The notes under the pieces were generated by a model. It was not told where the DNA came from. It saw only the letters and a program-made list of their open reading frames with translations, and ran no database searches. From the NCBI GenBank assembly GCA_028023455.1, contig JAQFVV010012397.1:4606888-4670887 (forward strand): a stretch of 64,000 bases of DNA. Direction: 5' to 3'. Positions 10,976 through 23,239 of the stretch are shown here, in pieces (position 1 is the first letter of the stretch; each line of letters starts with the position of its first letter). This stretch comes from Epiperipatus broadwayi. Lineage: Eukaryota > Onychophora > Udeonychophora > Euonychophora > Peripatidae. The position numbers and the translations under genes were made by a program.

Positions 10976-12635
10976 ATCATTGTTCATATATATATATATA
11001 TATTCTAACCCAGTTATCTAGTCAGAAATTTACTATTTTTATTTGCCACTAACCCAATATCTAATTAGCTAATTGGTTTATCCGCACTTGCGCCACTAAT
11101 TTTTCTGGTTGTTGTTAAGGCAACCAAAATAAAAGCAACATATCTATTAATTTTCCAAGATGATCTAAAATACTTTTCATATAATACAATTGTACATACA
11201 ATTCTCTTAAGCTATGCCACGATTGTAATAATAACAATAATTGATCACTTATTAATTTAAAGAATAATTATAATAATATTAATCTCAGGGTTCTTTGTTT
11301 CATGTAAGGAAATGCTCGGCAGTATTGTGTTGTCGCATATGACCGGCATTCTGGTCGGCTATAGGAAACATTTATTTTCCTTAATTCAATGTGTCTTCAT
11401 CTCTCATATCTACTGCTATATTATTTAAAGAGATGATAATTCTATTCAATAATGACGTATAATTTTGAATAACACAGCTTTTTTTTTTTTTTTTTAGAAT
11501 CTCAGTCAGAATAATAAAAAGACAAGGGTGCTTTTTGTGTCCTTCCATCATCCATGACAACACAATAATATAACTAAGATTTATTACTTAGACAATTTAA
11601 CTAAATGGGAATGGATGTTTAGTCTTAAGTTTTCAACTCCATAAATAATTATCATTAAACTAAAATATAATGACATATTCCGATCTGCTTAACTTTATTT
11701 ATCTGGTATATTAAGTTTTTAAGAATTTGGAATGATTTCGGACTCAAGAAAAGGTTTTGCAAATATTGTGCAAACACTTATATTTAGCATATAAAAACAA
11801 AAAAAATGAATCTACAACAAATTTTAACAAGACTATAATTTATTATTATCACACAAAAAAAAAATCTGAACATTTATTCAATAATCCCATAGTAATACAA
11901 AAATATAAAATATAACTGACATTAATCTGTATACTCTTTTGGTTATGGACTAGAGATTACTACTTCTCCTGTATGCAATCGCATGGATTGATCAACTAAA
12001 AGTACATTTCATTACCAATACATTGTTTATTAAATTTTGGTAACCTTGTAGAAGCTTTTATTCAAAATTTGCAATACGCAAAATATTAAATTTATTTCTA
12101 ATACATTTACTTTATTTATGGTCTTTAATGGGATAACCTATTCTAATTATAGGCCAGCTATCAGAAGTTACACTTATCATCTTACATTTAACTTAATGCT
12201 AACTTAAGTTATGATACAAATTTTATTCATACGTATACTTTTGAAATATGAGTATTATTTAATTAATAACCAGAATTAAATATTGCATTTGAATATTCCT
12301 TCAGTAAATAAGCGTTTTAAATTACGCAATTTTAATTACTTTCTCCATTGATTTACTTGTCAAATACTAGCAATATTTAGCAGCACAATACAGATATCGA
12401 CCCTAGTTACTAACACACTATTTATACTAAAGTGGATCTTGAGGAACTAACACCTCCAATATAACCTTTATCTTGCCCGAACTTTCAAAATTAAGCACAA
12501 TAATCAACACCTTCCATGGTGGAGCTATCTTTATTTCACATGAGGAATATGGAATAACCATGAAGGTCTGTAGAGTAATCTACTACATTAAAATATTTTG
12601 GTGGTTTCTTGCCTCTTACTTGGGCATACAACGAA
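10976..12635. other. Spacer, nothing recognised
   Basis: Contains short (TA)n, T runs and a slightly G/C-richer patch at about 12470-12680, with an unrecognised 68-codon frame. No family match was seen on either strand. Confidence 0.4.
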
Positions 12636-12639
12636 CACA

Positions 12640-12695
12640 CACACCAAATACAATCCTCTCCTGGGATTTAAACGAATGAAGCATACTAAATGCTA
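12640..12695 (-). repeat. Possible tRNA-like SINE head (weak)
   Basis: The minus strand reads CTAGCATTTAGTATGCTTC followed by GTTTAAATCCCAGG. This parallels the minus-strand SINE head at 17835-17925 (CCTAGCGTTTAGCATAGCTG ... GGATTCGCTTCCTGG), with an internal deletion. Weak because only about 50 bases align. Confidence 0.3.
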
Positions 12696-12699
12696 GATA

Positions 12700-14047
12700 A
12701 ATTCTTGATCGTCCTATCTATGAGAATCGATCACTTGGGCTATAAACATACCCGAACATTATATTTAAAATCTTCCTCTCATGGAAAACAAAGCTTTTGG
12801 GGAGATCATTTTTCATCCCACAAAATCAATACATTATAATTATTACCTATGCGAATATTAAGCATATACCAATGATATATCTGGGCTGGATAAGTAAATA
12901 CACTGATCATAATAAACTTATGTTACCGGGTATACTTTGATCAACATCTGGAATCAATGGACATCATAGAATAAAAGTATAATAATTTTAATTTTTAATA
13001 AAGGAACATTCAAAATAGTTGGTAGCATACTATCTTAAACTAAATAAAGTGGATGTGTTATTTAAGAATAATGAGGAATAAATTCCTCAATTAATACAGT
13101 ATAAATTCGTTTCAACTTTAACAAGAAATATTTTGTTATAGCATTTTTTTTTTTTTTTTAGTTACTTCTGATAATTTTCAATATTTATTTTACCCCTTAA
13201 ATATCTAAATATTTTTTTTTTTTACTTATCTAACATACAAAATTTCTACCTACAATTGTATGTACTAATTAAAACATATTTTATAGATTTTTTTTTTCTT
13301 TCGTGTTAAATATCAACTTAACCTATAATAATTATATTAAAACATACCTTTGTTATTACAAGGCTATTAAATATCACTTGACCATACAGACTTTAATCTA
13401 TGTGATATAAAAAAAATACATATCATTTATAACTTAGTTTTAAACAATCATTAATTAACAAGTGCATACTCTCTCATTAGAAAATGTTTTTCTGTTGAGC
13501 AATTGGTCCAGGTGAAGAGCTTTATCCAGTCGTATTTCATGAAGCAAGTTTAAAAAACAATAAATGCATGGTATTATTTCCTTTAAATAAAAGTTTTCTC
13601 TTATTTTGTGCATTTAATAAATTAGGTAAAGAAATATATAGCAGAATTGAAGATTAATTCTTACTTGAATTAAACTACTACAATTTTGGGATCCAAGAAA
13701 ATAAAATATACATATTCTAACATAACGAACAGTTGATGATAGACGATAAACATACACAATATTTTTTTTTTCTTTTATTGACGATACGTATACCTATTAG
13801 CTAGCTTACTTATGGACGAAAATGCGCAATTTTCCGAGAGATTATTATGATAATAACTGCAGTCAATTTACGTGTACATGAAGTTTTAATAATTCCAACT
13901 GATGTATAATATAATATATCATTTATTTTTATCATTAAGTCACTAAGATATTTGGTTTTGTTCATACTTTAGGAATTATAAATTTTTTTTAACGGTTCTC
14001 CGTAAGAATGCCCCTATATAACTTTTCCTATATTTACTCTGAGAAAG

Positions 14048-14085
<38 letters not shown>
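12700..14085. other. A/T-rich spacer, nothing recognised
   Basis: Several T runs of more than ten bases (13147, 13211, 13291, 13763) and no recognised feature. A small palindrome GAGGAATAAATTCCTC lies at about 13073. Confidence 0.4.
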
Positions 14086-14087
<2 letters not shown>

Positions 14088-14100
14088 CATAAATTATGCA

Positions 14101-14143
<43 letters not shown>

Positions 14144-14163
14144 TATACAGGTGCATAATTTAA
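14040..14163. repeat. (TA)n arrays enclosed in a 14-base inverted repeat
   Basis: Two (TA)n blocks (about 14047-14082 and 14103-14139). The second is enclosed by TAAATTATGCACCT (about 14090-14103) and AGGTGCATAATTTA (about 14148-14161), a perfect 14-base inverted repeat. The whole can fold into a cruciform with the (TA)n as an inner self-complementary arm. Confidence 0.7.
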
Positions 14164-15274
14164 TCTTATTTATCATTATTATTATTTCCAGACAATTCTT
14201 GGTGAATAAAACATATTTTAACATACGTAATTACATTACTTGTAAAGGCAGACAATATTGAGAAAGAGCGCGAAAATGTTTCTAGTTGATTTTCCTTGGT
14301 TTCAAAATATTTCTTTCACTTATTATTTTTTTTTCTATACCAAGAAAATATCAATAAATGACATAAAGTTAATAAATAATTAATCTTTTCTTGGAAATCG
14401 CTTCTTTTCCTTAATTTAGATATAATATAATTTTTCGTGACTCTTTTAGTTAATTCTGTCATTTTTGAACTTTAGCGCGAGACAATAAATTTTTAAGTAT
14501 AAAAGGTCTTTAAATAGGTAGATGGCAAAGAAAATCAGGATATCTTATCAAAAGATTTTAGCCACACATATTATTAAAATTTTACTTTGATTACATTTAT
14601 TTCTGCAAAATAAAATGAAAAAATTGAGTTACCAAATTTCAGCACTGTTCCTTCCTTGAAAACTAAAAGCAGACTATATTTTTCTTTTTTTTTTTTTTTT
14701 ACTTTAGTGACCTCTTCCAGAAAAATAATCATTTGATTATAACATAAACAAAAGAAAGGAAAAACCTATTACAATCATATAGTTTTAGTCTTATTTACCT
14801 GGATTACAAAGTAATTTGACAATATAAAAAAATAATAAATACATTAAATTAACAATCAGTGATGTATAATTCTTTAAACATTATATATATATATATATAT
14901 ATTTTCTTTACAAAAAAAATTATCAGAAGTTATTGTGCTTTATGATAAGACACTCATCCACTCTCCCCTCTACCCATCCAAAATCAATTACTGTTTAGCT
15001 TTTATACCGTATTAATTTGCTCTAATTATTAATATGTCAATTAAATTATTCATGTTCTCTCTTTAAAAATGACATTGAGTTATTAAATCTATTAGTTATT
15101 CACCCAAAACATGCCAAAGTGAGTGAATAGCATACTTTATTAATCAATTATTACTATTGTTATTTTATCTTTTTATTTCTTTAAAGAATAGCATTGTTTT
15201 CCTGCAGAAATAATGCCAAGTAAACCAAGTGTCAATAACACTAGGTTACAATATATATATATATATATATATAT
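14164..15274. other. A/T-rich spacer with short (TA)n tracts
   Basis: (TA)n at 14881-14901 and 15250-15274. No gene or recognised repeat. Confidence 0.45.
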
Positions 15275-15645
15275 ACTACAGTTTAATTGATGTATTAAAT
15301 AGGTTGCCATAATAATTTTGGCAGAAATCACTTTATGAAAGTATATAAATGACTTTTATTAATCATTCATTAGACTAGAGAATATCCAATAATGGATAAT
15401 ATTTCTGTGATATGCATCTTGGGGATCATACTTCTTTTTCTCATGTCTTTGATCATATGTTTATGATTACATCCCCCCACAAACTGTTAAAAGTGAATTG
15501 AAAGCAGTCCCTATTTTGTGTGTGAGTGATGTAGTGAAAATTACTTTACAGAAATATTATTTAATATTGGGTAATCTCTAATATAGTAACATGTAGTCTA
15601 ATGAATGACTAATAAAAATTATTAATATGATATAGTAAATTTGTC
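15275..15645 (+). repeat. Long-armed inverted repeat element, copy B (both arms)
   Basis: A left arm (about 15320-15420, with TTATTAATCATTCATTAGAC) and a right arm (about 15545-15645, with GTCTAATGAATGACTAATAA) are imperfect inverted copies about 95 bases long. They surround a middle of about 120 bases (CATCTTGGGGATCATAC ... CCCTATTTTGTGTGTGAG). The middle is shared, inverted, with copy A at 10643-10915. No frame and no known family; it behaves like a fold-back or long-TIR MITE. Confidence 0.65.
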
Positions 15646-17589
15646 ATTTTTATTTTTTGAATGAATGCAAATGAGAGAATGTTTACCCAGTAAATATATA
15701 AGTAAATGTAATCTCTCAATTTATTACTTTTTAAAATTTTGTTTATATTTTATTCTTAATTAATATATGCACATTATACACATAAAAAAAATCTGTGTTT
15801 TATAAATGTGAGTGTTAAAAAGTACTGTTGATGTTCATGTTCAGTAAACAATATACATTCCATTGTAATCCAAACATATCAACAAAACATGGATATATAG
15901 TATATGTGGAAGGGGCTTAGAGCAAATATAAAAAATATCAGGATTCCACTGTATAGTAAGTAGCATGTCATTTGTAGAAATCTAACTGTAAATATTAGAA
16001 AGGTTTATTAAATAATCATTATATTTATTTTATTTAATCAAAATTATTTTGCTACTCATAATTGTTTGTTTAAAAGTTTATAATAATGGAATTTTACTTT
16101 CGTTTATATATTGGATTATTTCCATCACCTAATATAAATTATTAACTATCTTGCAGAAGAATTCAATCTTTATTTATACTTTTTAAACACATTCAACTGT
16201 TAGTATAAGTTCACAGATTAGTATATAACACAATATTTTGACTGATATTGTTCTGTGCTTTTCTCCAGGTGTTGCTGGCTCAATCAGTAAAAATACGAGC
16301 ATGGCAACTGAAACAAGAATTTTTGGATTAATAAATAATGGATTTTATTTACTTAATTTAAAATTTAAATAGTTGCAATGAATTGATCTCAAAATGTTAC
16401 ATATAAAAAACCTTTAGAACTGTAAATTCTTATTTATTATGGAGTTAAGAGAAATATCTCTTTTAACTTTAAAGTATTATCAAGAGCTGTCACTAGAGGG
16501 CTATTCAGCTATATTAAAGCAGTTGCAATAAGTTGATCTCAAAACATTATATATATATATATAACAAATTTGATCACACTTAAACATAAAAATGAGAAGT
16601 AGCTAGTCATTCATACCAATGCTCACAGAAAGCACATATTCATGTATTTCAAGTTTGATTTTTTTCCCTCTCTTGAATAAAATCACACATTTCTATTTTA
16701 AATATTAAAACTCACTACATTATATATAAGAGAGACTGCTGTTAATTTTTAGGATTTCTGATGACATCCCTGTTCCAGAATAAAATACTATATAGTGAAA
16801 AAATATTTATATATATATATTATTGTGGGGACTATTTATTTTATTTGTTTACATACCTTTGTGTAATTTGATTAATCGATTTTGTTACATGTAACAAATT
16901 AAATGCAACCAAGCTATGTGTAATTTTGCATATTATGGGGAATTAAGAGTTGATCTCAACAAGACTAGCCCAGCATAGAAATTTGTACAATAGAACAAAG
17001 AAAAACAATGAATATTTCTCAATATTTATAGACTTATGAACAAAATTCTGGCCATAAATTTGATTTGTCTAGAGCTGGAATTATATGCACTGAGAGGGAA
17101 GATAGAAAACAAAAAATTAAATAAACTTGGCCAATAACTAAAGATTGATTTGCTGTAAACAAACAAAAGACAATACCTCTCTTTCAAAAAAATGGGCTCT
17201 TTGAAAGGATTTAAATATCTTTGAATATTAAACAAACAAATTTAAATAATTTTAAATATTAACTATTTATGAAGTATACATACAAATCCTGAACACAAAA
17301 GAAGTGAAAGTGTTATGATTATGATATGTTATATATCGAAAGCATGCTAAGCAGGAATAAAAGCTAAATTTAAAATATGTAAGCTACCTTTTCTGTATAA
17401 ATGTTCAGAACATTTATGCGAATATTACAATTACCCCCCCCCCCCAAAAAAAAAAAAGAAAATAATCTTTGGTATTGAGTTACATGTAATATTTAATTGT
17501 AGAAAATTTGGAGGCTTTCAAGCACCCATCAGCTATCGCCTCTATCTCATACGACAAATATACATGACCACACACGTGAAAAATATAAA
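15646..17589. other. A/T-rich spacer, nothing recognised
   Basis: Contains short (TA)n stretches and a poly-C/poly-A run at about 17434-17457. The 69-codon minus-strand frame at 17026-17235 is not recognisable. Confidence 0.4.
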
Positions 17590-17604
17590 TTATCTCCAAT
17601 ATAT

Positions 17605-17740
17605 ATATATATTTCATGCTGATACAGCACTCATAAGTTGGTCCAGATCATTATATCTCACACATATATATAATCAGTGCTCATCGGATAGCTGAAGGGT
17701 TCTTAAAAGTCTGTGTTCAAATCTTCTACAATTAGATCTA
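17605..17740. repeat. Hammerhead/SINE-like family, rearranged copy
   Basis: At 17611-17665 the minus strand carries the hammerhead part: GGACCAA, CTTATGA (core mutated from CTGATGA), a five-pair stem TGCTG/CAGCA, then GAAAT. At 17676-17735 the plus strand carries the tRNA-like part: GGATAGCTGAAGGG (A-box-like) and GTCTGTGTTCAAATC (B-box-like). The two parts have opposite orientation, as expected if the copy derives from one of the family's inverted pairs by internal deletion. Confidence 0.6.
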
Positions 17741-17834
17741 TGAAAAGAAATGAGGCATCAACACAAGCCATGTCATCAATATTTATATTTTTCCACAATT
17801 GTAAAATAAAAATGTTAACAATTTTAACAATATG

Positions 17835-17925
17835 TATGTTATATGTCAAAGCGTTGACCAGGAAGCGAATCCGGGCCATCTGATTGGAAGGCAGCTATGC
17901 TAAACGCTAGGCCACCAACGTTTGA
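17835..17925 (-). repeat. tRNA-derived SINE head
   Basis: The minus strand reads GTGGCCTAGCGTTTAGCATA (A-box region), then TGGCCCGGATTCGCTTCC (B box), then CTGGTCAACGCTTTGACATA. Spacing between the boxes is close to that of a tRNA. The trailing part matches the SINE at 7912-8005. It is a pseudo-tRNA head of a SINE; no gene is claimed. Confidence 0.55.
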
Positions 17926-17929
17926 CAAT

Positions 17930-19070
17930 TTTAACAATATTTTTAGTACCATAATTTTAAAAAATAGTTTAATACATTTATAAGAATTTACATGTAGATT
18001 TTATCAATTCTTTGTATTCAAAGTTGACATTAATAAAAAATATAATAAGACAAATGCAAAAAAGTTAGTTAAATAATTGATAAATTTTAATAGTTAATCT
18101 AGGAAAAGATGTACGAGCACTCTTATAGGTACTGCTTAATCAAAGTCTGATTCTTATAATATTGCTGCTTAACCAGTTTGCACTGTTTTGTTACACAGTC
18201 AAAGTTTAATCTAATTATAATATTTAAGGTAATATTTAAACTTTTTTAAAACATTCCAAACTTTTAAACTTTATTCAATTCTTTTGCATAACTAAATAAA
18301 TCTGATTCTAGGGCTATGACTATATATTTTAATGATCTTAGTTATAGATTAACTTTAAGTTCTTTTTATTATTTTTACTCCAAATAAATAATTTTCTCCA
18401 AAAAAACTCATTATATGATTTTTTAAGTAAACATAATTTTCATCTTCTCTAGAGTCATTTTTGTAAGAAGGGGATAAATGAATGGAGTTGATTGATTTTT
18501 TTTTTTTTTTAAAGTGGATATATGTTTTTCATTAAATAGCTTAATTGAATTAAAATTGTAAAAAAATTATCTATATTTTCTGATGCATCTGTTTCTTTTG
18601 ATAAAATAACTTCTTGTTATAGTAAAAATAAAATAAAAATGATTTTTTTGTTAAAAAATTAGCAGTAATGAATATCCAGAGTTAAAAAAAAACTCCTTAG
18701 AGTAATAAGATATTTTTCAAACATTTACTTTTCATTTTCTGATCAATATTTTGCACTCTAGTGATTTATCCCGATAAGCACAGTATAAATTATTAAAAAA
18801 AATGTTGTAGTTTTTAAGATGATGTATTTGATTATTAGTAAGTTTTTATGAAACACTAATTAGCTAATAATATAACTGAAAAAATGAAATTAGCACTAAT
18901 GAAATGGTATCATATGTAAATATAAAAATCGCAATTATAATTATCAGATGCACAAAATATGTTAAATAATATGCAAATATATTAAATAATATTACAAGAT
19001 TTTTGATATATTCATTAGCACATTCTTTATAGAATATGGTATATATCAAATCAAGTATCACAAATCTAAA
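17930..19070. other. A/T-rich spacer, nothing recognised
   Basis: Low-complexity A/T sequence; the 70-codon minus frame at 18864-19076 is hydrophobic by composition only and is not called. Confidence 0.45.
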
Positions 19071-19374
19071 CATCACTGATTACCATTTCTTATGCTTGCT
19101 TAAACTGTTAAAACAGGCAAAACTCTCCATACAGTAGTGCCACTCAGTGTAAGCCAGAGTAATAAATGGATGCAAGAAAGTTTTTGCAGAAAATCTCTAT
19201 ATAGTGCTTACTCATTTAATATCCACAGACTAGTTTCTAGCTTTGTCAGATTTTATACACAAACCTTCTTGCATTCATTGATTACTCTGGCTTGCACTGA
19301 GTGGCACTTCTGTATGGAGAGTTTTACCTGTTTTAACAACTTGAGCAAGCATAAGAAATGGTAATCATGTGATG
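19071..19374. repeat. 304-bp fold-back built from a hammerhead-bearing repeat
   Basis: Arms of about 107 bases (19071-19178 and 19268-19374) are inverted copies. They include CATCAC at the left end and GTGATG at the right end, AAACAGGCAAAACTCTCCAT and CAATGAATGCAAG-type blocks. The middle (about 19180-19245) holds, on the minus strand, GCTAGAAACTAGTCTGTGGA. This is the second half of the hammerhead fold that is complete at 19631-19677, but its CTGATGA is broken (CTGACAAAGC). A third relative without the ribozyme lies at 24571-24695. The 75-codon frame across it (19137-19364) is a by-product of the palindrome. Confidence 0.7.
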
Positions 19375-19620
19375 TGTAATGGTTTAATACAATTCATGCC
19401 TAATAGGATAGTGGTGGCTATGGTTATTAAAGAACCAAAGACACCAAATGTATGTGTACTGAATTGAGTTCAGACCTATATGCCTATATAGACTAATGAG
19501 TTTAGATTGAAAATATTACATTTTTAATTTTAGACTCATAGGTTTGTAGTTAAGTAGAGATAATATAAAAGATGGCTGCTGAAGGGTTACATTAGATTTT
19601 AACATCTAGGTACAATGCTC

Positions 19621-19795
19621 TCAGATTCAAGGTTCCTCACTGATGAAAGCCACAAGCTAGAAACTAGTCTGGGAATATTGGATGAGTAGGCACTAGATAG
19701 GGATTTTTTGCACAAACATTCTTGCATCCATTGATTACTCTGAATTGCACTGAGTTGCACTACTGCATAGAGAGTTTTGCTTGTTTATCACAAAT
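19621..19795 (+). repeat. Dispersed repeat carrying a hammerhead motif
   Basis: After the ribozyme fold, the sequence continues GGATGAGTAGGCACTAGATA and then CTTGCATCCATTGATTACTC and CACTGAGTTGCACTACTGCA. These blocks are shared with the fold-back at 19071-19374 and the fragment at 24571-24695. It lies just beyond the end of a decayed Penelope-like copy on the minus strand (20290-20920), so it may be a Penelope terminal repeat. Direct proof of that link is missing. Confidence 0.6.
19631..19677 (+). ncRNA. Candidate type I hammerhead ribozyme (short stem III)
   Basis: CTGATGA is at 19640-19646 and GAAA at 19660-19663. Stem II pairs A48-G49-C50 with G56-C57-T58 around loop CACAA, with an A.A mismatch at the first position. 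Stem III is two pairs (A63-T68, C64-G67) with a two-base loop, giving GTC at 19667-19669 with cleavage expected after C69. Stem I pairs TTCC-(T)-CA (19633-19639) with TGGGAA (19670-19675), one bulged T. Very short stem III is a known property of hammerheads in Penelope-like elements and retrozymes. The mismatch beside the core may weaken activity. Confidence 0.6.
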
Positions 19796-20289
19796 CTATT
19801 TATTCAGCAGCCATTTCTTTTTTCATTCAGTCATTCACAAATAGACTCTGATGACTTTTATTAATTTTTGTTGATTACCTTTATTCAGGTAAAAAAAACT
19901 GATGCATTGCATCTCTCTAGGGTCTTCTAAATTATCACTCTAACCAATATAATGAGTTGAAAGTTAGATTTGAATACAACCAACATATAGTTTTGCTATA
20001 TAACATCAAACTATTTTCTGTAATTTGTGTATATTTTTAAAGAAAACAAATGATCCACCCAAACCAATCATCATTTACTTAGTATTTAACCTTTTTCTGT
20101 ATTAAACAGTGATGATCTTTGTTTTTATTTAGATTTGTTTTGTAATTAGTAATGTTTTCTATGTTTCAATAATGCTGAAGTGAATGAATGAACTCAAGAT
20201 GATAACTGATGATTGGTTTTATAACTTTATCATCATTTTAAGAGTCATTTGCTGTTTCTGAGGCCATAATATTTGTCTTATTTATACTT
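19796..20289. other. Spacer or 3' non-coding part of a Penelope relic
   Basis: No frame or repeat recognised. It lies downstream of the minus-strand reverse transcriptase fragment, so it may be its decayed 3' untranslated part. Confidence 0.35.
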
Positions 20290-20920
20290 GCTGAGATATT
20301 ATGTTGTATTTTTAGCTTGAAGACTCAATTTATAACCTTTTTATTATAACCATTTGCTAACAATACATTATTTATATGATGTATTTCTTCTTCTAGATAT
20401 GGTATATCTTTAAAGGTTAATTGCTCTGTTAAATAGTGTTTTGGCTACAGAAAAAATATAAGCTGGTTGATGATGAGAAGAATATTGGAGGTACCTTTCA
20501 GTATGTGTAGTTTTTCTGTAAATCGAGAATGATAAACAATTATTTTGTTTCTTGGTGATGAAAAGATCAAGAAAGGAAGATTTCTCATCAGATTCTATTT
20601 CCATTGTAAATATAATATTTGAATGTTTATCTTTATCATGTTTCCAGATGACAGATGTGTCATCTATATATCTCAGCCAAACAAAAAGTTTTAAAAGTGC
20701 TGATTCTAGAGTATGAGTTTATATATGTTCTTTAAACAAATCAGCTACTATTTCTGAATTAGGAAAATCCATAGGAGTACCAAAAGTTTGTTTATAATGT
20801 TACCCATCATACATGAAATATGTATTTGGCAGACAATGTTTAGCCAAAGCAAAAATAGTCAGACAAAATACATAGTTGAGAAATAATATTTAAAGCTTTG
20901 TCAACTGGAATATTGTAAAT
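20290..20920 (-). pseudogene. Penelope-like reverse transcriptase fragment, minus-strand arm
   Basis: Translated on the minus strand with frame changes, this gives colinear Penelope-type RT blocks. IPVDKALNIISQLC lies at 20855-20910 and DFPNSEIVADLFKEH at 20730-20775. LRYIDDTSVIWKH, at about 20640-20680, holds the catalytic YIDD. FLDLFITKKQ then SIYRKTTHTERYL follows at 20500-20580, and LEEEIHHINNVLLANGYNKK at 20340-20395. The order and motifs match Penelope-like RT (YIDD, then FLDL and YRKPT-type blocks). Stops and shifts break it. It is mirrored by 20945-21440 on the plus strand. Confidence 0.8.
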
Positions 20921-20975
20921 AAAGGTGTTTTGATGTTGGTTTTTTAATTTACAAATATTCCAGTTGTTAAAGCTT
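20892..20975. repeat. Junction palindrome between two opposed Penelope fragments
   Basis: AAAGCTTTGTCAACTGGAAT followed by ATTGTAAAT (20892-20920) is repeated inverted as ATTTACAAATATTCCAG then TTGTTAAAGC (about 20946-20972). Both arms encode the same RT block (FTNIPV-type), so the palindrome is the meeting point of two head-to-head copies. Confidence 0.75.
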
Positions 20976-22200
20976 TTGGTACTCTTATAGTTCTCCTATT
21001 TAAGGAATAATAGCTGATTTGTTTATGGAACATATAAAATCTCATGCTCTACAATTAGCACCATTAAAGCCTATTGTTTGAGTGATAAATATAAATGACA
21101 CATGTATTATCTGGCAACATTAAAAGTAAATTGGAAAATTATCATCTTTAAATAATATCCATTCAAATATTACATTTACAATGAAAATAGAAAATTTCCC
21201 TTTCTTGACATTCAGGTCACCAAGAACAAAATAATTTTTTATCATTCTTGGTTTTCAGAAAAACTACACATACTGATAGGCGTCTCCAATTTCTTTCATC
21301 ATCATCCAGCTAAGACTTTTTCTACAACCAAAACACTTTTTACTAGAGCTATTAACATCTGAGATTGATAATATCTAGAAGAAGAAGTACATCATATAAA
21401 TAATGTATTGTTAGCAAATGGTTATAATAAAAAGGTTGTAAACTGAACCTTATTTCAAGTTAAAAATATCAAAAATTAAAAAACAAAAAAAGCAACTATT
21501 AGGGTTTGTATTCTTATATAAAAGAAACCACAGACATTATTGGAAATATTCTAAAATGCCATAACATAAAGACAGCATACACTCCTTATCAAAAAATTAG
21601 TAATCCTTTAACCAAGCCTAAAGATTCAATTCTTCTTGAGGCTCAAGGAGTTTAAGAAATTTCTTGTGACATTTGTAAATCTTCTTATGTGGGCATGAGC
21701 AATCATGACATCAGTACTAGAAGGGATGAACATGTTAATACAGTGAAGCAACATTCATCATCATCAGAACTATCAATCTATGCTATGGATTTAGGTCACA
21801 ATATTGATTTTTCTAAGACCAGAATCTTATTCAGATATAAAAACCTACAGCAATATAAGATCAGAGAAATTATTGATATTCTAAAGGACCAAATTGTATC
21901 AACAAATGTGATGAAACATGTAAACTTTCTCATATTTAGAAAACATTTTTTTTGAAATACAAATTACTCTGAAGATTCTGTATTTTTTATTTGTTTATTC
22001 ATTTATTTTTTCAATTTGTTCAATTTTATACATGTTTTTTCTAGTTATGAAACTTTACCAATTATTGTGAACACTGTTTCTTTATAGACATCGGGGTTTT
22101 AACACCTCTATACTTATAGAGCATTCATTTCCAGTTGAGGAACTTGTGTGATCAAGTCGAAACAGAATACCTAATTAAAATCTTACAAGGATGAACGCGC
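20945..22200 (+). pseudogene. Penelope-like RT and GIY-YIG endonuclease, plus-strand arm
   Basis: It opens with FTNIPVVKAF (20947), then after an internal deletion IADLFMEHIKSHAL (21010-21050), a stretch with IDDTCIIWQ-like residues after stops near 21090-21120, and FRKTTHTDRRLQFLSSS (21255-21305). The C-terminal half is better kept. It has IGNILKCHNIKTAY (21538-21580), then KPKDSILLEAQGV, one stop where the family has tyrosine, then EISCDICKSSYVG (about 21655-21693), which is the GIY-YIG nuclease block of Penelope-like elements. The frame then runs open to 21955, ending with KIREIIDILK-like residues typical of the tail. A/T-rich 3' untranslated sequence to about 22200 follows. Confidence 0.8.
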
Positions 22201-22204
22201 AAAA

Positions 22205-23235
22205 TATATTTTTTATAATGAAATATAATATATATATATAGATAAATTATAAGTTTTTTATCTACATCATATAACCGTGAAAACATTAAGTATAACACAT
22301 ATATATAATTATCTATTGCTTGGCCATTATAGAAATTCGTCTTCTTTCATAATTTTGATTACAATATCAATGATGAAGCTGAACTTTAATACTATATATA
22401 ATGATCATTCAAATAAATAATAAAAATTAAATGCATTAAATGAAGCGAGTATTATTTCAACATTATAACTATTGTAATATTTTGTATTTTTAAAGGGGAT
22501 AGAAAATGAACGATGATTTGGAAAATCTTCTGGATAATAAATGTCTAACTGTATTTATATGCATTACGAATTTATTTTAAATGTTTTATGTGTGTTTTTA
22601 CTTATATATGCACATGAGGAAACGATAGAACTCTAACAGTAACTAAGTGTTAATAGTAAATTCTATTTTTAAACAAGGAAAGAATAAGAGAATAGTTATG
22701 AAAGGATAAAGCGGGATAATTTTTTTTTTTTAAATCAAAAACAAGAATTTTTTTTTAAATTGGCTTTAAATTAATGAAATCTTTTTTCTTTATATATGAA
22801 AACTTTTATAGATTATACCAACATGTGTTTGTGACAAGTCTTTATTGACTGCTAGTTCTAAAATGGCGTACTACTAAGTAGAGAAACAATAAAGACGTGA
22901 TAAAATGCTATAATTTTTTTTTAATAAATATATTTAAAATGTTATTGCAATTCAGATAAAAACAAACTCACAAAGAACCTTTCTTGTGATTCCTTATATC
23001 GATAAACGTAAAAAAAAATAAAAAAGTAATATCTTTTCCCAAAATTCAATTATATATTATATACATATGTAACGCATTTTAGTAACGTAAAAGGCTTCAT
23101 TATATTATAAAGTGCTTCCAAATTAAAATGATTATGTTAAAGATGTAAAAAGAAATGGAAAACAAGTATTGACAATGATCAAGTGTTACTACTTGATTAA
23201 AGTATTACTTAGTTCTACGGTCAGAGTGTTTAACT
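22205..23235. other. A/T-rich spacer with a short dispersed-repeat piece
   Basis: At 22251-22290, TTATCTACATCATATAACCG then TGAAAACATTA matches the outer part of repeats at about 37395-37420 and 49461-49490. Otherwise nothing was recognised. Confidence 0.4.
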
Positions 23236-23239
23236 CAAT

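Noticed and set aside
22135-22185. Possible ribozyme-like text after the Penelope plus-strand copy (TGTGTGATCAAGTCGAAAC)
   Set aside because: The CTGATGA core is not intact and no stems could be drawn with confidence.
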